Positions 8,138 to 16,969 are shown, counted from the first letter of the stretch. The stretch is 64,000 bases of DNA from Phosphitispora fastidiosa (GCF_019008365.1 NZ_JAHHUL010000001.1:248001-312000); one strand, 5' to 3'. Notes: generated by a model not told the origin, from the letters alone. Made by a program: numbers and translations.

Positions 8138-8305
8138 TTACATCGGTTTATGAGGTTTTTGACCCTCTTTGGCCTCGTGAAAGGTCCGGGCCATACAAAG
8201 GTTGCAAATATAAACGGCCTTAGGGTTTTTTTGCATCTTTCTGTAATCAACATGTTCCTCGGTAATGCCCTCTTTTCTCCCACACATCATACACTTGACT
8301 TGCAT
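8138..8305 (-). CDS. YlaI-type zinc-ribbon protein (DUF2197)
   Basis: A 55-residue protein starting MQVKCMMCGRKEGI and later carrying YICNLCMARTF, i.e. two CxxC knuckles that would hold one zinc. Start, spacing and the VKCMxC opening match the YlaI (DUF2197) family of small Firmicute proteins, whose role is unknown. ATG at 8305 with a G-rich ribosome site 5 to 6 bases upstream. It is transcribed leftward, about 80 bases after the comFB-like gene, and could share its transcript. Confidence 0.75.
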   Translation of the reverse strand: MQVKCMMCGRKEGITEEHVDYRKMQKNPKAVYICNLCMARTFHEAKEGQKPHKPM

Positions 8306-8383
8306 TCCTACCCCCCCTTTAAAGTGGCTCTTTTATTATTAATATATCATAATTATACCAAATTGGATACTTCTACAAGCTGC

Positions 8384-8662
8384 TCAAAAATCATGATGCG
8401 GCTCTTTTTGCACCTGAAGCAATGCTTTGGTAATCTCAGTAATCACCTTTATCCTGGTGTCCATGTATGATGCCAGAAGTTTGGAAAACACTTCACCCTT
8501 TTGAGATACATAATACTGTGGAGGGAGGTTGTTCAGCGCAATAGCCATTATATCCAAACGACACTGCTCACATTTGCACAAGCCCTCTTTCTTGTCAAGG
8601 ACTTCATCAAGCACCTCCCTGACTACTTTCTCTGTGTAGTTATGAAGTTCCAGAATAGCCAC
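8384..8662 (-). CDS. ComFB-family protein
   Basis: A 92-residue protein of the late-competence ComFB family. It shows the family pattern: an N-terminal NYTEKVVREVLDEVL helix, then CKCEQCRLDIMAIALNNLPP with zinc-type cysteines, and KGEVFSKL. Some family members bind cyclic di-GMP or similar nucleotides; the function of single ComFB genes outside the comF operon is unclear. GTG start at 8662 with GGAAGGGG upstream. No comFA or comFC gene is in the window. A diguanylate cyclase at 17863 is distant. Confidence 0.8.
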   Translation of the reverse strand: MAILELHNYTEKVVREVLDEVLDKKEGLCKCEQCRLDIMAIALNNLPPQYYVSQKGEVFSKLLASYMDTRIKVITEITKALLQVQKEPHHDF

Positions 8663-8771
8663 ACCCCTTCCGACCCAGGATCAGTTTCGGATGAAAAAAT
8701 TTTCACAACCAAAGAAATACGAATTTAGTCATTAGTTAATTATTCAGCAAATATTTTGAAATTCCTGCAAA

Positions 8772-9344
8772 TTATCTAATGACATTTTGGTAAAATTCAC
8801 TAAAAACGCCCGCCATTGCCCGGTAACCTGCTTTGCTGGGGTGAACCTCATCATTATAACACCCGTAATTTATCTGCCCCGAAAGGTCTGTCATAGCGGG
8901 AGAAAAATCCACAACCAAGACCCCGGACGTTTCCGAGTATTCTGTGAGCCACTGACGATATTTTTGCAGATTATTTTCCAGAAACCTGTCAGAACTTGGA
9001 ATAGGCAGTCCCAACACCGGTCGAATCTCTTTTTCCCAAGCTCCGGCAGTCATCTGTAAAATACTTCTCTTAAATTCCTCCAGGGAAACTCCGATGCTGG
9101 CATCATTAGTTCCCGCCATAATAAATACGTGGCTGGGAACGTTAGAAATAACGTCTCTGGCAAAACGACGCCACAAATCCAGGGCCGTCTCTCCGTTAAT
9201 ACCCTTATTAATCATCGGGGTCCCCAGCGCAGTTTCCGCCAAGGCCACCCACGAGTATTCGGGCCCGTAAGGATAACCCCATGTTATACTGTCACCTAAA
9301 CATACCATTTTATTGGAGTTCACAATCGTTTTATTGGAGTCCAT
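8772..9344 (-). CDS. SGNH/GDSL-family esterase or lipase
   Basis: A 190-residue hydrolase of the SGNH fold. Block I CLGDSITWG holds the nucleophilic Ser, block II has NKGINGETA, block III is AGTNDAS with the oxyanion Asn, and block V DEVHPSKAGY supplies the catalytic Asp and His, so the enzyme appears complete. There is no signal peptide, hence it is probably cytoplasmic. The ATG at 9344 (AAGGAAGG 8 bases upstream) overlaps the end of the upstream DUF1232 gene by 14 bases, pointing to translational coupling. Substrate unknown; acyl-CoA thioesters or acetylated sugars are possibilities. Confidence 0.85.
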   Translation of the reverse strand: MDSNKTIVNSNKMVCLGDSITWGYPYGPEYSWVALAETALGTPMINKGINGETALDLWRRFARDVISNVPSHVFIMAGTNDASIGVSLEEFKRSILQMTAGAWEKEIRPVLGLPIPSSDRFLENNLQKYRQWLTEYSETSGVLVVDFSPAMTDLSGQINYGCYNDEVHPSKAGYRAMAGVFSEFYQNVIR

Positions 9345-9759
9345 AATCGTTGCCTTCCTTAATTTCACCAGATTGCCTTTTTTGATCCACACACCATTGG
9401 GAAAATTCCCCGATGTCTTTTCGGATTGAATTGAATACAAAAGCTATCACTGTTACATCATCAAGAAACCCTAACCCAAGTAGGAAATCGGGAATCATAT
9501 CAATCGGGTTTACAAAATAAAGAAGCGCTGCCAGCCCTGTGATTATTGTTTTTAAGGGGACTCTTCTGTACTCTCCCCTTGCCCATGCTCCCACCATTTT
9601 TATTAACAAATCCATTTCATCACGGACTTTATCGATTTTCCCCTGTTGTTTCTCAGACTTGATTATCGCCCTGTTAATTATCTCTGTTGTCTTTTTGAGG
9701 TCACCGGCAAGATTTGCCGCCTTACGTCTGCTCGCTTCGAAACCGGCGGGCTTTTTCAA
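9331..9759 (-). CDS. YkvA-type membrane protein (DUF1232)
   Basis: A 142-residue protein with a helical, charged N-terminal half and a C-terminal DUF1232 segment, LYFVNPIDMIPDFLLGLGFLDD shortened here as NPIDMIPDFL and GFLDDVTVI, which is the family signature. Two short hydrophobic stretches surround it. The TTG at 9759 is the likely start, with GGAGA about 9 to 10 bases upstream; the nearby ATG runs into a stop after two codons. It overlaps the downstream SGNH hydrolase gene. Function of the family is unknown. Confidence 0.8.
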   Translation of the reverse strand: MKKPAGFEASRRKAANLAGDLKKTTEIINRAIIKSEKQQGKIDKVRDEMDLLIKMVGAWARGEYRRVPLKTIITGLAALLYFVNPIDMIPDFLLGLGFLDDVTVIAFVFNSIRKDIGEFSQWCVDQKRQSGEIKEGNDYGLQ

Positions 9760-9839
9760 AATAACATTCTCCTTTCACCAGGCATACTTCATGCCGCTGC
9801 ATTTTTCCACAAATGTGGGAAAATATAATTTCCTGAAGT

Positions 9840-9870
9840 AAAAAAAAAGCCTCAAGCTGACGCTTAAGGC
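9840..9870 (-). terminator. Terminator downstream of ddl
   Basis: On the minus strand GCCTTAAGC-GTCA-GCTTGAGGC is followed directly by a run of at least eight T. It would end transcripts coming from ddl. A second small hairpin, CACCTTA/TAAGGTG (9874-9893), sits just upstream of it. Confidence 0.85.
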
Positions 9871-10035
9871 AAACACCTTAAATATATAAGGTGAAGGCGG
9901 GCTTTTTGATAAAAACAACCACAGTTTGGTAAAAGTAACCAGTATTTACTGCGTGATTTAATTAATTCTACAATAATCTCTAAATTCCTGCAATACATTA
10001 TAATTTTTTAAATTACACATAGGAACTTAGCCTTT

Positions 10036-10971
10036 TTAGGTATTTGGGGCCTGGAAGGCGTAGTTAATGAGTCTTTCAATCAAGTCGGGAAAGCTTATCC
10101 CGGCCGCTCTGGCAGCGTCAGGAAAAAGGCTCGTAGCAGTCATTCCAGGGCTTGTATTAATTTCCAGGACATAAGGCTCATTATTTTCACTAAGCAGGAA
10201 ATCAACTCTGGACAAGCCCCTGCACCCAACAGCACGGTAAGCCCTGGCAGCAATTCCCCTGATTTCCTTGTTAATTGCCTCAGGAAGCTCTGCCGCAAAG
10301 TGGCTGCTGGCTCCGGTCGTATACTTAGCGTGGTAGTCATATAACCCGGACTGAGACACTATTTCAAGGATGGGAAGCACTACAGGGTCTGAATTACCCA
10401 TGACAGATACCGTCAGTTCACGGCCTTTAATAAACTGTTCCACAAGAATCTCATTATCATACTTAAGACACTCAACAATGCCTTCTTTTACTTCATCTTC
10501 CTGGAACGCAAAGCAGACCCCGATTGAGGAACCCTGACTGGCAGACTTTATCACAACAGGGAGTTTCATTTTATTTAATACAATTTGCGAGATTTCCACA
10601 GGCGAGGATCTTTTCCCATCAATTACCAAAAATTCCGGTGTGGGGATATTTTCGTAAATGAAAATTTTTTTGGTCATAATTTTATTCATTGCCAGAGAAC
10701 ACGCCATTACTCCCGGTCCTGTATAGGGTATGCCCAGAATTTCCAAAAGTCCCTGGACACAGCCATCCTCTCCGTATTTGCCATGAAGAGCAATAACTGC
10801 AACATCTGGCCCAATCTCCCGCAGTTTTTCACTGAGATCCCTTCCGGCATCAATAAGCACAGTATCAAAGTCTTTGTCTTTTAAGGCATCAAAGATGGAC
10901 TTCCCGGTATTCAGGGAAACTTCTCTCTCCGTTGACAGACCGCCATACAGTATAGCTACCTTTTTTGTCAT
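10036..10971 (-). CDS. ddl: D-alanine--D-alanine ligase
   Basis: Joins two D-alanines with ATP to make the dipeptide end of the peptidoglycan stem. The 311-residue protein has normal family length and carries LYGGLSTEREVSL at the start, ALHGKYGEDG, the ATP-grasp core KSASQGSSIGV, and the C-terminal metal and substrate motif EINTSPGMT. Tyr/Gly pattern suggests a D-Ala-D-Ala enzyme instead of D-Ala-D-lactate, but this is not certain by eye. ATG at 10971 with GGAGG upstream; it overlaps the stop of the PHP gene by 4 bases (ATGA), so the two are cotranscribed. A terminator follows at 9840-9870. Confidence 0.93.
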   Translation of the reverse strand: MTKKVAILYGGLSTEREVSLNTGKSIFDALKDKDFDTVLIDAGRDLSEKLREIGPDVAVIALHGKYGEDGCVQGLLEILGIPYTGPGVMACSLAMNKIMTKKIFIYENIPTPEFLVIDGKRSSPVEISQIVLNKMKLPVVIKSASQGSSIGVCFAFQEDEVKEGIVECLKYDNEILVEQFIKGRELTVSVMGNSDPVVLPILEIVSQSGLYDYHAKYTTGASSHFAAELPEAINKEIRGIAARAYRAVGCRGLSRVDFLLSENNEPYVLEINTSPGMTATSLFPDAARAAGISFPDLIERLINYAFQAPNT

Positions 10972-11825
10972 ATAACACCTCCGAAATTTATTCCAGATAT
11001 CCCAAAAAGGCTGAGAAATTCTGCGACCTCCGCATAGGGCACTGGGTTTTCACCCAGGATTACCGGTGTTATAGTACCGTGGTAGTCACTTCCCCCGGTT
11101 TTCAAAAGTCTGTGCTCCTGGGCTTTTTTATAATATCTGCAGACATATTCGTCTCTGTGTTCATCAAGATAGTAATAAAAAACCTCAACCCCGTCAATTT
11201 CTTTTAAGCACAGTTCCTCAACTATCCGGTCATCCCGGATTAATCCGGGATGGGCAAGAATAACAAGCCCTTCAGAGTCCTTGATAAAATTAACTGCTTC
11301 CTCAAAAGGATATGCGTAGTCAACATATGCTAGACCACCCCGCTGCAGATACTTTGTCAGAATTTCTATCGCAGCTTTCGGTTCTTTGATATGCCCGGCA
11401 TTATGCAATGCCCGCATAATATGTCCTTTACTGACAGGGCTGTCAGGATGAGCTATTTGTTTCACATCATCCCAGCATATTTTAAAGCCAAGCTCCCTTA
11501 ATTTCTCCACTGTTGCCCTGGCACACAGGGTTCTCCGATTGCGAAGCTCCGCAAGTCCCTGCTGCAGAAAGCTGTTATCCGGATCATTAAAGTATCCAAG
11601 CAGATGCACCTCTCTGCCCTGATACAGTGTCAGTATCTCAACGGCCGGGATCACCTTAACGCCATATACCACTCCTGCACGGCGTGCGGGATGATATCCT
11701 AAGGTACTTTCATGGTCTGCAAGAGCAATCGTTCTAAGACCTGCGTCAAAAGCCATTTTAACTACCGTCACCGGGTCAATGTTGCCATCTGACGCGGTTG
11801 TGTGAATATGCAAATCGATACACAT
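10968..11825 (-). CDS. PHP-domain phosphoesterase
   Basis: A 285-residue metal-dependent phosphoesterase of the PHP family, like the YciV/TrpH group that hydrolyses nucleotide 3',5'-bisphosphates or short RNA 5' ends. The metal-binding motifs are DLHIHTTASDG at the N-terminus, ALADHESTLG, PAVEI, LAHPGLI and GGSDYHG near the C-terminus. The ATG at 11825 is chosen because GGAGG lies 5 bases upstream (a frame-compatible ATG at 11837 lies on the ribosome site itself). It overlaps ddl by four bases. Its link to cell-wall synthesis is only positional. Confidence 0.88.
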   Translation of the reverse strand: MCIDLHIHTTASDGNIDPVTVVKMAFDAGLRTIALADHESTLGYHPARRAGVVYGVKVIPAVEILTLYQGREVHLLGYFNDPDNSFLQQGLAELRNRRTLCARATVEKLRELGFKICWDDVKQIAHPDSPVSKGHIMRALHNAGHIKEPKAAIEILTKYLQRGGLAYVDYAYPFEEAVNFIKDSEGLVILAHPGLIRDDRIVEELCLKEIDGVEVFYYYLDEHRDEYVCRYYKKAQEHRLLKTGGSDYHGTITPVILGENPVPYAEVAEFLSLFGISGINFGGVI

Positions 11826-11925
11826 TTTTACCTCCATAGAATATTATATTACCGGAAACCTCATTTTTTAAGTATATCATTAAATTTTTATAAAAATCCG
11901 CTACAATTTTACAAGACAGAATCAA

Positions 11926-11954
11926 TTGACAAATTAACGCATATCATTTATACT
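11926..11954 (+). promoter_or_regulatory. Sigma-A promoter of tRNA-Trp
   Basis: TTGACA and TATACT are separated by 17 bases, close to consensus as expected for a stable RNA gene. The start point would be near 11961, about 15 bases before the mature tRNA. Confidence 0.85.
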
Positions 11955-11975
11955 AAATGATGTTCTACGAATCGC

Positions 11976-12051
11976 AGGGGAGTAGCTCAATTGGTAGAGT
12001 AGCGGTCTCCAAAACCGTTGGTTGCAGGTTCGAGTCCTGTCTCCCCTGCCA
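11976..12051 (+). tRNA. trnW: tRNA-Trp (anticodon CCA)
   Basis: A 76-base cloverleaf. The acceptor stem AGGGGAG pairs with CTCCCCT, the D arm carries TAGCTC and GGTA, the anticodon loop CTCCAAA holds CCA, and the T arm has GGTTCGAGTCC. The 3' GCCA is encoded. It has its own promoter and a terminator 15 bases downstream. Confidence 0.96.
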
Positions 12052-12065
12052 TAAACACGATTTTT

Positions 12066-12093
12066 ACACTGTCAAAGTTACAGTGTTTTTTTT
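12066..12093 (+). terminator. Rho-independent terminator of tRNA-Trp
   Basis: ACACTGT-caaagtt-ACAGTGT followed by a run of T. It reaches the stop codon of the convergent acetyltransferase gene. Confidence 0.9.
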
Positions 12094-12637
12094 ATGTGAA
12101 AATCCGGTGTTTACCGAGAAACTCGTCCCTGAGAATTCCCATCAGAATAACATCATAATATCTCCCATTCCTGTATAACCCTTGTCGTTCCAGGCCTTCT
12201 ATACTGAAACCTATTTTTTCATAAACCTTTTTAGCCCTGACATTATATTCAAAAACTTCGAGTCCAACCCGGTGAAAATCCAATTCAAGAAACAGATGCC
12301 TCAGCAGGGTAACCAGTGCATCCGTGCCGTACCCCTGGTTCCACATCCGTTTCTCTCCTATGAGCATCCCCACTTCTGCCTTCCGGTTCTCTTTATCTAT
12401 AGATCCCAGTGATATAAACCCAATCGAACTGCCTGTCAGTGATTCAATAATCAGCCGTAAGGTATCATATTCACCCAGGCCCTTTTCATATCTCCGGCTC
12501 TCAATTTCAAATGTGGTGTTAATCGGCGCTCCCCTGACAAGATCCGCTATTTCCGGGTCGTTTTTCCATTTAACCAGCAGCGGAATATCTGCCCTGGTAA
12601 TGTTTCTTATCCTGACTTTGTTTCCTGCCAAGTTCAT
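12092..12637 (-). CDS. GNAT-family N-acetyltransferase, RimJ/RimL-like
   Basis: A 181-residue acetyltransferase. The N-terminal strand VRIRNITRADIPLLVKW, the acetyl-CoA loop EKRMWNQGYGTDALVTLL and the motif RAKKVYEKIGF are typical of the RimJ/RimL/SpeG-like branch, which acetylates ribosomal proteins, polyamines, antibiotics or other amines. ATG at 12637 with AGGAGG 10 bases upstream; the frame extends upstream to 12682 without a better ribosome site. It is convergent with tRNA-Trp. The substrate cannot be inferred. Confidence 0.85.
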   Translation of the reverse strand: MNLAGNKVRIRNITRADIPLLVKWKNDPEIADLVRGAPINTTFEIESRRYEKGLGEYDTLRLIIESLTGSSIGFISLGSIDKENRKAEVGMLIGEKRMWNQGYGTDALVTLLRHLFLELDFHRVGLEVFEYNVRAKKVYEKIGFSIEGLERQGLYRNGRYYDVILMGILRDEFLGKHRIFT

Positions 12638-12792
12638 GAAGCGGTATCCTCCTGTTCCTTTGTTGATATTATTATTAGACAATCGTCCACAGATTCCTCT
12701 TAATTAGCTGTGGGATAAAGCAATGATAAGACATAATCCAAGCCTGGATTAATAAATATTTAATTAAGCATAAACCATTCCGGAGGTCACCA

Positions 12793-14346
12793 ATGAAAAG
12801 GTCGTTCGTACACGGTGCTTTGGTACTAATGGCAGCAGCCACTGTAAACAGGGTAATCGGTTTTATTTATCAGGCAGCTATCTACCGGTTAATCGGGCCT
12901 GAAGGTGTGGGCCTGTATAATCTGGTATATCCCGTCTATATCCTGATTATTGTGCTCACAACAGCAGGTATCCCATTGGGGATATCCAAACTGGTCTCAG
13001 AAGCGGAAGTCACCGGCAACCGCAGGCTTAGTTACCAGGTGCTCTGGCTCTCTCTTATAATTCTGATAGTATCAGGAGGCTTTTTTACGGTAATTTCCTA
13101 TATGGCATCACCACTGCTGCTGAAACATGTTTTTGTTAATAAAATGGTATATCCGGTATTCAGGTGCCTGCTCCCGGGAATTTTTATCGTCTCGTTGAGT
13201 TCCGCATTTCGCGGTTTCTTCCAGGGCTTGATGGACATGAAGCCACCTGCTGTGAGTCAGGTTGTCGAACAGGTAATCAGGGTTTTTTTTGGAATAAGTC
13301 TGGCTGTTTACCTGCTTCCCCGGGGAATCCAGTGGGCAGCAGCCGGAATTGCCGGGGCCGGTGTTATCGGAGAGTTATTCGGTCTAACAGTCCTGATAAC
13401 CAGCTTTGTGCGCCGTAAGCCATTAAGTATTGTCCTATCCCTGCCAGGGATAACTGCATCATACAATATTTTACGAAAACTCTTTAAAATGTGTACCCCG
13501 ATAACCCTGGGACGAATTGCCGCAACTCTAATGCTGTCTATTGATTCAATGCTTATTCCCTATGTACTGAGGGAAGCCGGTCATTCGACATCAGCTGCGA
13601 CAGCAATTTACGGGCAGCTTACAGGTGTTGCTCTGACCTTACTTTCCGTACCCTCGGTTATCACAGTTTCCCTGGCAACAAGCCTGGTTCCCGCAATTTC
13701 CGAGGCAGTAGCGCAAAACAGGTGCTATGTGGTCAGTTCCAGAACCAGTGAAGCCATAAGGGTTACACTTCTGGCTGCGGTCCCCTTTGTTTCTGCATTT
13801 ATGATTCTCCCCGATGCCATAACTCAGGCTATTTTTGGTTCTTCTGAAGCTGGGCAGTTGCTGGCAATCCTTGCTTTTGGAGGACTCTTTGCCTACCTGC
13901 AGCAGACGACTACCGGGGTGCTTCAGGGGCTGGGTTACCCTGTAATACCTCTCAGAAATATGATTGTTGCCGGATTCGTCAAGATTCTCGGTATCTACAC
14001 AATTTCTTCTCGCCCGTCACTTGGGATAAATGCAATAGCTTATTGTTTTGATGTTTTTTTTATTCTGGCTGCCGGACTTAACATCCTGTCACTTTACCGG
14101 AAAACGGGTTGTCATATAAACATCAAAAATGACGTCTTCAAGCCTGTTACAGCCGGTCTGCTTACGGCCATGATTTACTCAGGATTATATAAGTTACTGC
14201 ATCAGGCGCTGGGACTAAACTTCCTGAGTGTGATTGTTTCCCTTGGCTGTGGATTTGTGTTTTACATTTTTGCTGTGGCCTTGATGGGGTCACTGAAAAA
14301 AAATGACCTCCGCAAGCTTCCATATATTAATAGACTGATCCGATAA
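12793..14346 (+). CDS. spoVB: Stage V sporulation protein B / polysaccharide flippase (MurJ-like, MOP superfamily)
   Basis: A 517-residue membrane protein with about fourteen helices and the MATE/MurJ-like fold. The N-terminus (KRSFVHGALVLMAAATVNRVIGFIYQ) is here represented by GFIYQAAIYRLIGPEGVG, which is characteristic of SpoVB-type lipid II or polysaccharide exporters needed for spore cortex synthesis. A strong ribosome site (CGGAGG) precedes ATG 12793. It stands alone on the plus strand. A related vegetative flippase (YtgP/MurJ) role is the main alternative. Confidence 0.85.
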   Translation: MKRSFVHGALVLMAAATVNRVIGFIYQAAIYRLIGPEGVGLYNLVYPVYILIIVLTTAGIPLGISKLVSEAEVTGNRRLSYQVLWLSLIILIVSGGFFTVISYMASPLLLKHVFVNKMVYPVFRCLLPGIFIVSLSSAFRGFFQGLMDMKPPAVSQVVEQVIRVFFGISLAVYLLPRGIQWAAAGIAGAGVIGELFGLTVLITSFVRRKPLSIVLSLPGITASYNILRKLFKMCTPITLGRIAATLMLSIDSMLIPYVLREAGHSTSAATAIYGQLTGVALTLLSVPSVITVSLATSLVPAISEAVAQNRCYVVSSRTSEAIRVTLLAAVPFVSAFMILPDAITQAIFGSSEAGQLLAILAFGGLFAYLQQTTTGVLQGLGYPVIPLRNMIVAGFVKILGIYTISSRPSLGINAIAYCFDVFFILAAGLNILSLYRKTGCHINIKNDVFKPVTAGLLTAMIYSGLYKLLHQALGLNFLSVIVSLGCGFVFYIFAVALMGSLKKNDLRKLPYINRLIR

Positions 14347-14412
14347 TTAACACCGCTCAGACATCAGCTTCTTCAAGCAGCACATCAGCGGCGCACGCCC
14401 CATTAAGCAGAA

Positions 14413-14445
14413 GCCGGGACGGGTACTGCTATAACCCATCCCGGC
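14413..14445. terminator. Hairpin between convergent spoVB and surE
   Basis: Twelve-base arms GCCGGGACGGGT / ACCCATCCCGGC with one mismatch and a 9-base loop, placed between two converging genes. Neither strand shows a strong T-run after the stem, so the terminator function is inferred from position. Confidence 0.5.
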
Positions 14446-14464
14446 CCCAAATAATCCGATTAGT

Positions 14465-15235
14465 TTATAAGATACTGCCTAAATTCCATTCCCTGACCAT
14501 GTTGATAAAGTCATTGCCTGTTACATCAAAACACAAGGGGGTGACCGATATTTCGCCATTCTTGACCGAGGCGATATCAGTACCCGGTTCAGCCATTATA
14601 TCCATAACCTCGCCGCCCATCCAGTAATATTCCTTGCCGCGGGGGTCACGTCTCTTTTCAAAAGTATTCTCATAACGCCTCTTACCCAGTCGGGTTACTG
14701 CGACTTTGGCAGGTTTTCTGCCATCCTTCAGGGCAGGCACATTTACATTGAGAAGCATTTCATCCGGCAGCCCATTACATACTACAACCTCTACAAGCCG
14801 CCGGGTAAACTCTGCCGCAAAATCAAAGTCCGCACTTTCCCACGAAGCCAGTGAGACAGCGATTGAAGGTACATCATTGATTACCCCTTCAAGTGCAGCT
14901 GAGACTGTTCCCGAATAAAGCACATCTGTACCCAGATTTGGCCCCAGATTAATTCCGGCCACCACAATATCAGGCCTGCGGGGCAGCAGCGCCTGGATGG
15001 CAAGTTTGACACAATCTGAAGGTGTTCCATTGACTGCATAGCCTTTAGAGCTGCTTCCGGAAAACTCAACTTGCTCAGCCCGCAGCGGTTTGTGGATGGT
15101 TATCCCCAGGCCGGAAGCGCTTCTCGGTCTGTCCGGTGCCACCACATAAACATCCCCCAGCTGTTCCAGGGTTGTTCTGAGTGCATTGATACCCGGGGCT
15201 TGTATGCCGTCATCATTACTAACAAGAATAAGCAT
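14465..15235 (-). CDS. surE: 5'-nucleotidase SurE
   Basis: Survival protein E, a metal-dependent nucleoside 5'-monophosphate phosphatase that acts in the cytoplasm. The 256-residue protein has the N-terminal metal site VSNDDGIQAPGI, NGTPSDCVKLAI, and the family block GINLGPNLGTDVLYSGTVSA. The ATG at 15235 has GGGAGGG 5 to 6 bases upstream. It follows the DUF4264 gene by about 40 bases on the same strand, so the two could be cotranscribed. Confidence 0.93.
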   Translation of the reverse strand: MLILVSNDDGIQAPGINALRTTLEQLGDVYVVAPDRPRSASGLGITIHKPLRAEQVEFSGSSSKGYAVNGTPSDCVKLAIQALLPRRPDIVVAGINLGPNLGTDVLYSGTVSAALEGVINDVPSIAVSLASWESADFDFAAEFTRRLVEVVVCNGLPDEMLLNVNVPALKDGRKPAKVAVTRLGKRRYENTFEKRRDPRGKEYYWMGGEVMDIMAEPGTDIASVKNGEISVTPLCFDVTGNDFINMVREWNLGSIL

Positions 15236-15275
15236 AAGTCCCTCCCTATGACTAAAAAAGCAGGCCAAACCTGCT

Positions 15276-15452
15276 TTATATTTCGTATATATTAATTGTC
15301 AGGGTTCCATCTTGATTCTTATTAAGCCCAAACATAACTTTTTTATGCTTCAAGGTCTTATTCAGATAATCAACAACCTTGTACATTTCATTATAACTTT
15401 TAAAATGCTTGGAAGCAATAAGCTCCAGCTTATCGGTTTCCTGCTCAGCCAT
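15276..15452 (-). CDS. YpmA-type small protein (DUF4264)
   Basis: A 58-residue soluble protein of the DUF4264 (YpmA) family, found in spore-forming Firmicutes and of unknown function. The recognisable pattern is LELIASKHFKSYNEMYKVVD, then KVMFGLNKNQDG and the C-terminal strand LTINIYEI. The ATG at 15452 is preceded by GGAAGGGG at about 10 bases. It is transcribed leftward just before surE. Confidence 0.7.
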   Translation of the reverse strand: MAEQETDKLELIASKHFKSYNEMYKVVDYLNKTLKHKKVMFGLNKNQDGTLTINIYEI

Positions 15453-15540
15453 GTTAAACAATCCCCTTCCGAAAATACAGCCTGAAACTATTGTAATCAG
15501 TTTTTACCAAGAAATCAAGTGGCCTGTACTCCGCGAATAA

Positions 15541-15580
15541 TAAAACACCGGCAATCCCAATGAACCAAAGGGATGCCGGC
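15541..15580 (-). terminator. Terminator downstream of folE
   Basis: On the minus strand GCCGGCATCCC pairs with GGGATTGCCGG around a loop and is followed by TTTTA. It lies 10 bases after the folE stop codon. Confidence 0.75.
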
Positions 15581-15590
15581 ATTTCTTTTC

Positions 15591-16154
15591 TTAGTGTTTC
15601 CTTATCAATGAAAAAGCCTCCGCACGGGTAGCCTGACTACTTTTAAACAAACCACGCACCGCTGAAGTAAGAGTCATTGACCCGGGTTTCTTCACACCCC
15701 TCATGGTCATACACATGTGTTCCGCTTCAACAACTACCAGCACACCAAGAGCATTAAGGGATTCCATAATCATATCGGCAATAGTACAGGTCAGCCGTTC
15801 CTGCAGCTGGGGCCTTTTGGCAATGGTCTCCACAGTACGGGCCAGTTTAGAAAGTCCGGTGATTTTTCCCTTTCTGGGTATATAAGCTACATGTGCCTGT
15901 CCAAAGAATGGCAGCAAGTGATGCTCACACATGGAATAGAAAGGGATATCTTTAATGAGCACCATTTCCTCATGGTCTTCAGTGAACATCACCTGCAGGT
16001 GCTTGCGCGGATCTTCATACATACCGCAAAATATCTCTTCATACATCCTGGCTACTCTTGAAGGGGTTGCCACCAAACCTTCCCTTTCCGGATCTTCACC
16101 GATAGCCTCAAGTATCATACGAACCGCTGTTTCAATTTTTTCCTTGTCAAACAT
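15591..16154 (-). CDS. folE: GTP cyclohydrolase I
   Basis: Converts GTP to 7,8-dihydroneopterin triphosphate, the first step toward folate and, through QueD, toward queuosine. The 187-residue protein has the zinc Cys and His in [13 protein letters not shown] and the second Cys in [12 protein letters not shown], as well as [14 protein letters not shown] at 16154 with AAGGAGG upstream. It follows queE by 13 bases, which suggests that here it feeds deazapurine synthesis, although a folate role is also possible; queC and queD are absent from the window. Confidence 0.95.
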   Translation of the reverse strand: MFDKEKIETAVRMILEAIGEDPEREGLVATPSRVARMYEEIFCGMYEDPRKHLQVMFTEDHEEMVLIKDIPFYSMCEHHLLPFFGQAHVAYIPRKGKITGLSKLARTVETIAKRPQLQERLTCTIADMIMESLNALGVLVVVEAEHMCMTMRGVKKPGSMTLTSAVRGLFKSSQATRAEAFSLIRKH

Positions 16155-16167
16155 ATTTTAGTCCTCC

Positions 16168-16914
16168 TTACAACTGCCCCATAAATTTGTGCACCTGGGG
16201 TATTACTCTGACATCTGAAATATACTGTAGCGCCTTCTCCTGCAATTCCATCAGTGCCACAATGCTCATGGGCCTAACCGGTAACCCTTGATGTGGTGTT
16301 ACAGGCTGTATAATAAGAGGTATCCTGTGGTCAACCTCTCTTATCAAATTACACGTTTTAATAAGCACTGAGTCTTTTGTCTCTGAAGATACTACAACCT
16401 TTACAAAAACTTCTTTCTCTGCACTCTTTTTAAGGAACTCGGCGTGTCTGTCCCATAAATCATCATAACCTGAAGTATCCGGTAGTTTTATGTCCATGCT
16501 TATTATGTCAATTACCGGCATAACTTCAGCCAACTCTTCCGGAAGAGTTCCATTGGTTTCCAGATAAATCCTGAATCCCTCGGCTTTCAAAACTGAACCT
16601 AACTGGCTAATGAATTCTGGCTGCAGAAGAGGCTCTCCCCCGGTAAGGCTGATACTGTGCACTGCTGCCGCCGAAACAGCGTCGGTGATTATCCCGGCGA
16701 CAGTATCTGTCTCTGCCGGATTTGGTAAACTGGTAAAACGTCCGCTGCCGGGACTGGTCTCCACGCGGAAGTATTGCCCGAAGGCGCAATCTGTATCACA
16801 ATAGCGACAACTCAGATTACATCCGGAAAGCCGAATAAAGACCTGTCTGACACCCGTATAGGGTCCTTCACCCTGAATGGAAGTAAAAACCTCGACCAGA
16901 TTTGCCGCCACCAC
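16168..16914 (-). CDS. queE: 7-carboxy-7-deazaguanine synthase QueE (radical SAM)
   Basis: Radical S-adenosylmethionine enzyme that contracts carboxytetrahydropterin to 7-carboxy-7-deazaguanine in preQ0/queuosine synthesis. The 248-residue protein begins LVEVFTSIQGEGPYTGVRQ and carries the cluster motif CNLSCRYC, then DTDCAFG and the SAM-binding SLTGGEPLLQPE. GTG start at 16914 with AAGGAG 8 bases upstream. folE follows directly, a common pairing. I looked for a preQ1 riboswitch upstream and did not see one, only an A+T-rich hairpin at 16943-16969. Confidence 0.92.
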   Translation of the reverse strand: MVAANLVEVFTSIQGEGPYTGVRQVFIRLSGCNLSCRYCDTDCAFGQYFRVETSPGSGRFTSLPNPAETDTVAGIITDAVSAAAVHSISLTGGEPLLQPEFISQLGSVLKAEGFRIYLETNGTLPEELAEVMPVIDIISMDIKLPDTSGYDDLWDRHAEFLKKSAEKEVFVKVVVSSETKDSVLIKTCNLIREVDHRIPLIIQPVTPHQGLPVRPMSIVALMELQEKALQYISDVRVIPQVHKFMGQL

Positions 16915-16942
16915 CGATTATGCTCCTTATCTGCCAGGATAT

Positions 16943-16969
16943 ATTTTGAATTGTTATGCAATTCAAAAT
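16943..16969. promoter_or_regulatory. A+T-rich hairpin in the queE leader
   Basis: Perfect 11-base arms ATTTTGAATTG / CAATTCAAAAT around a 5-base loop, about 30 bases before the queE start. It could be an operator palindrome or a leader structure. It is not a known preQ1 riboswitch by its sequence. Confidence 0.45.
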
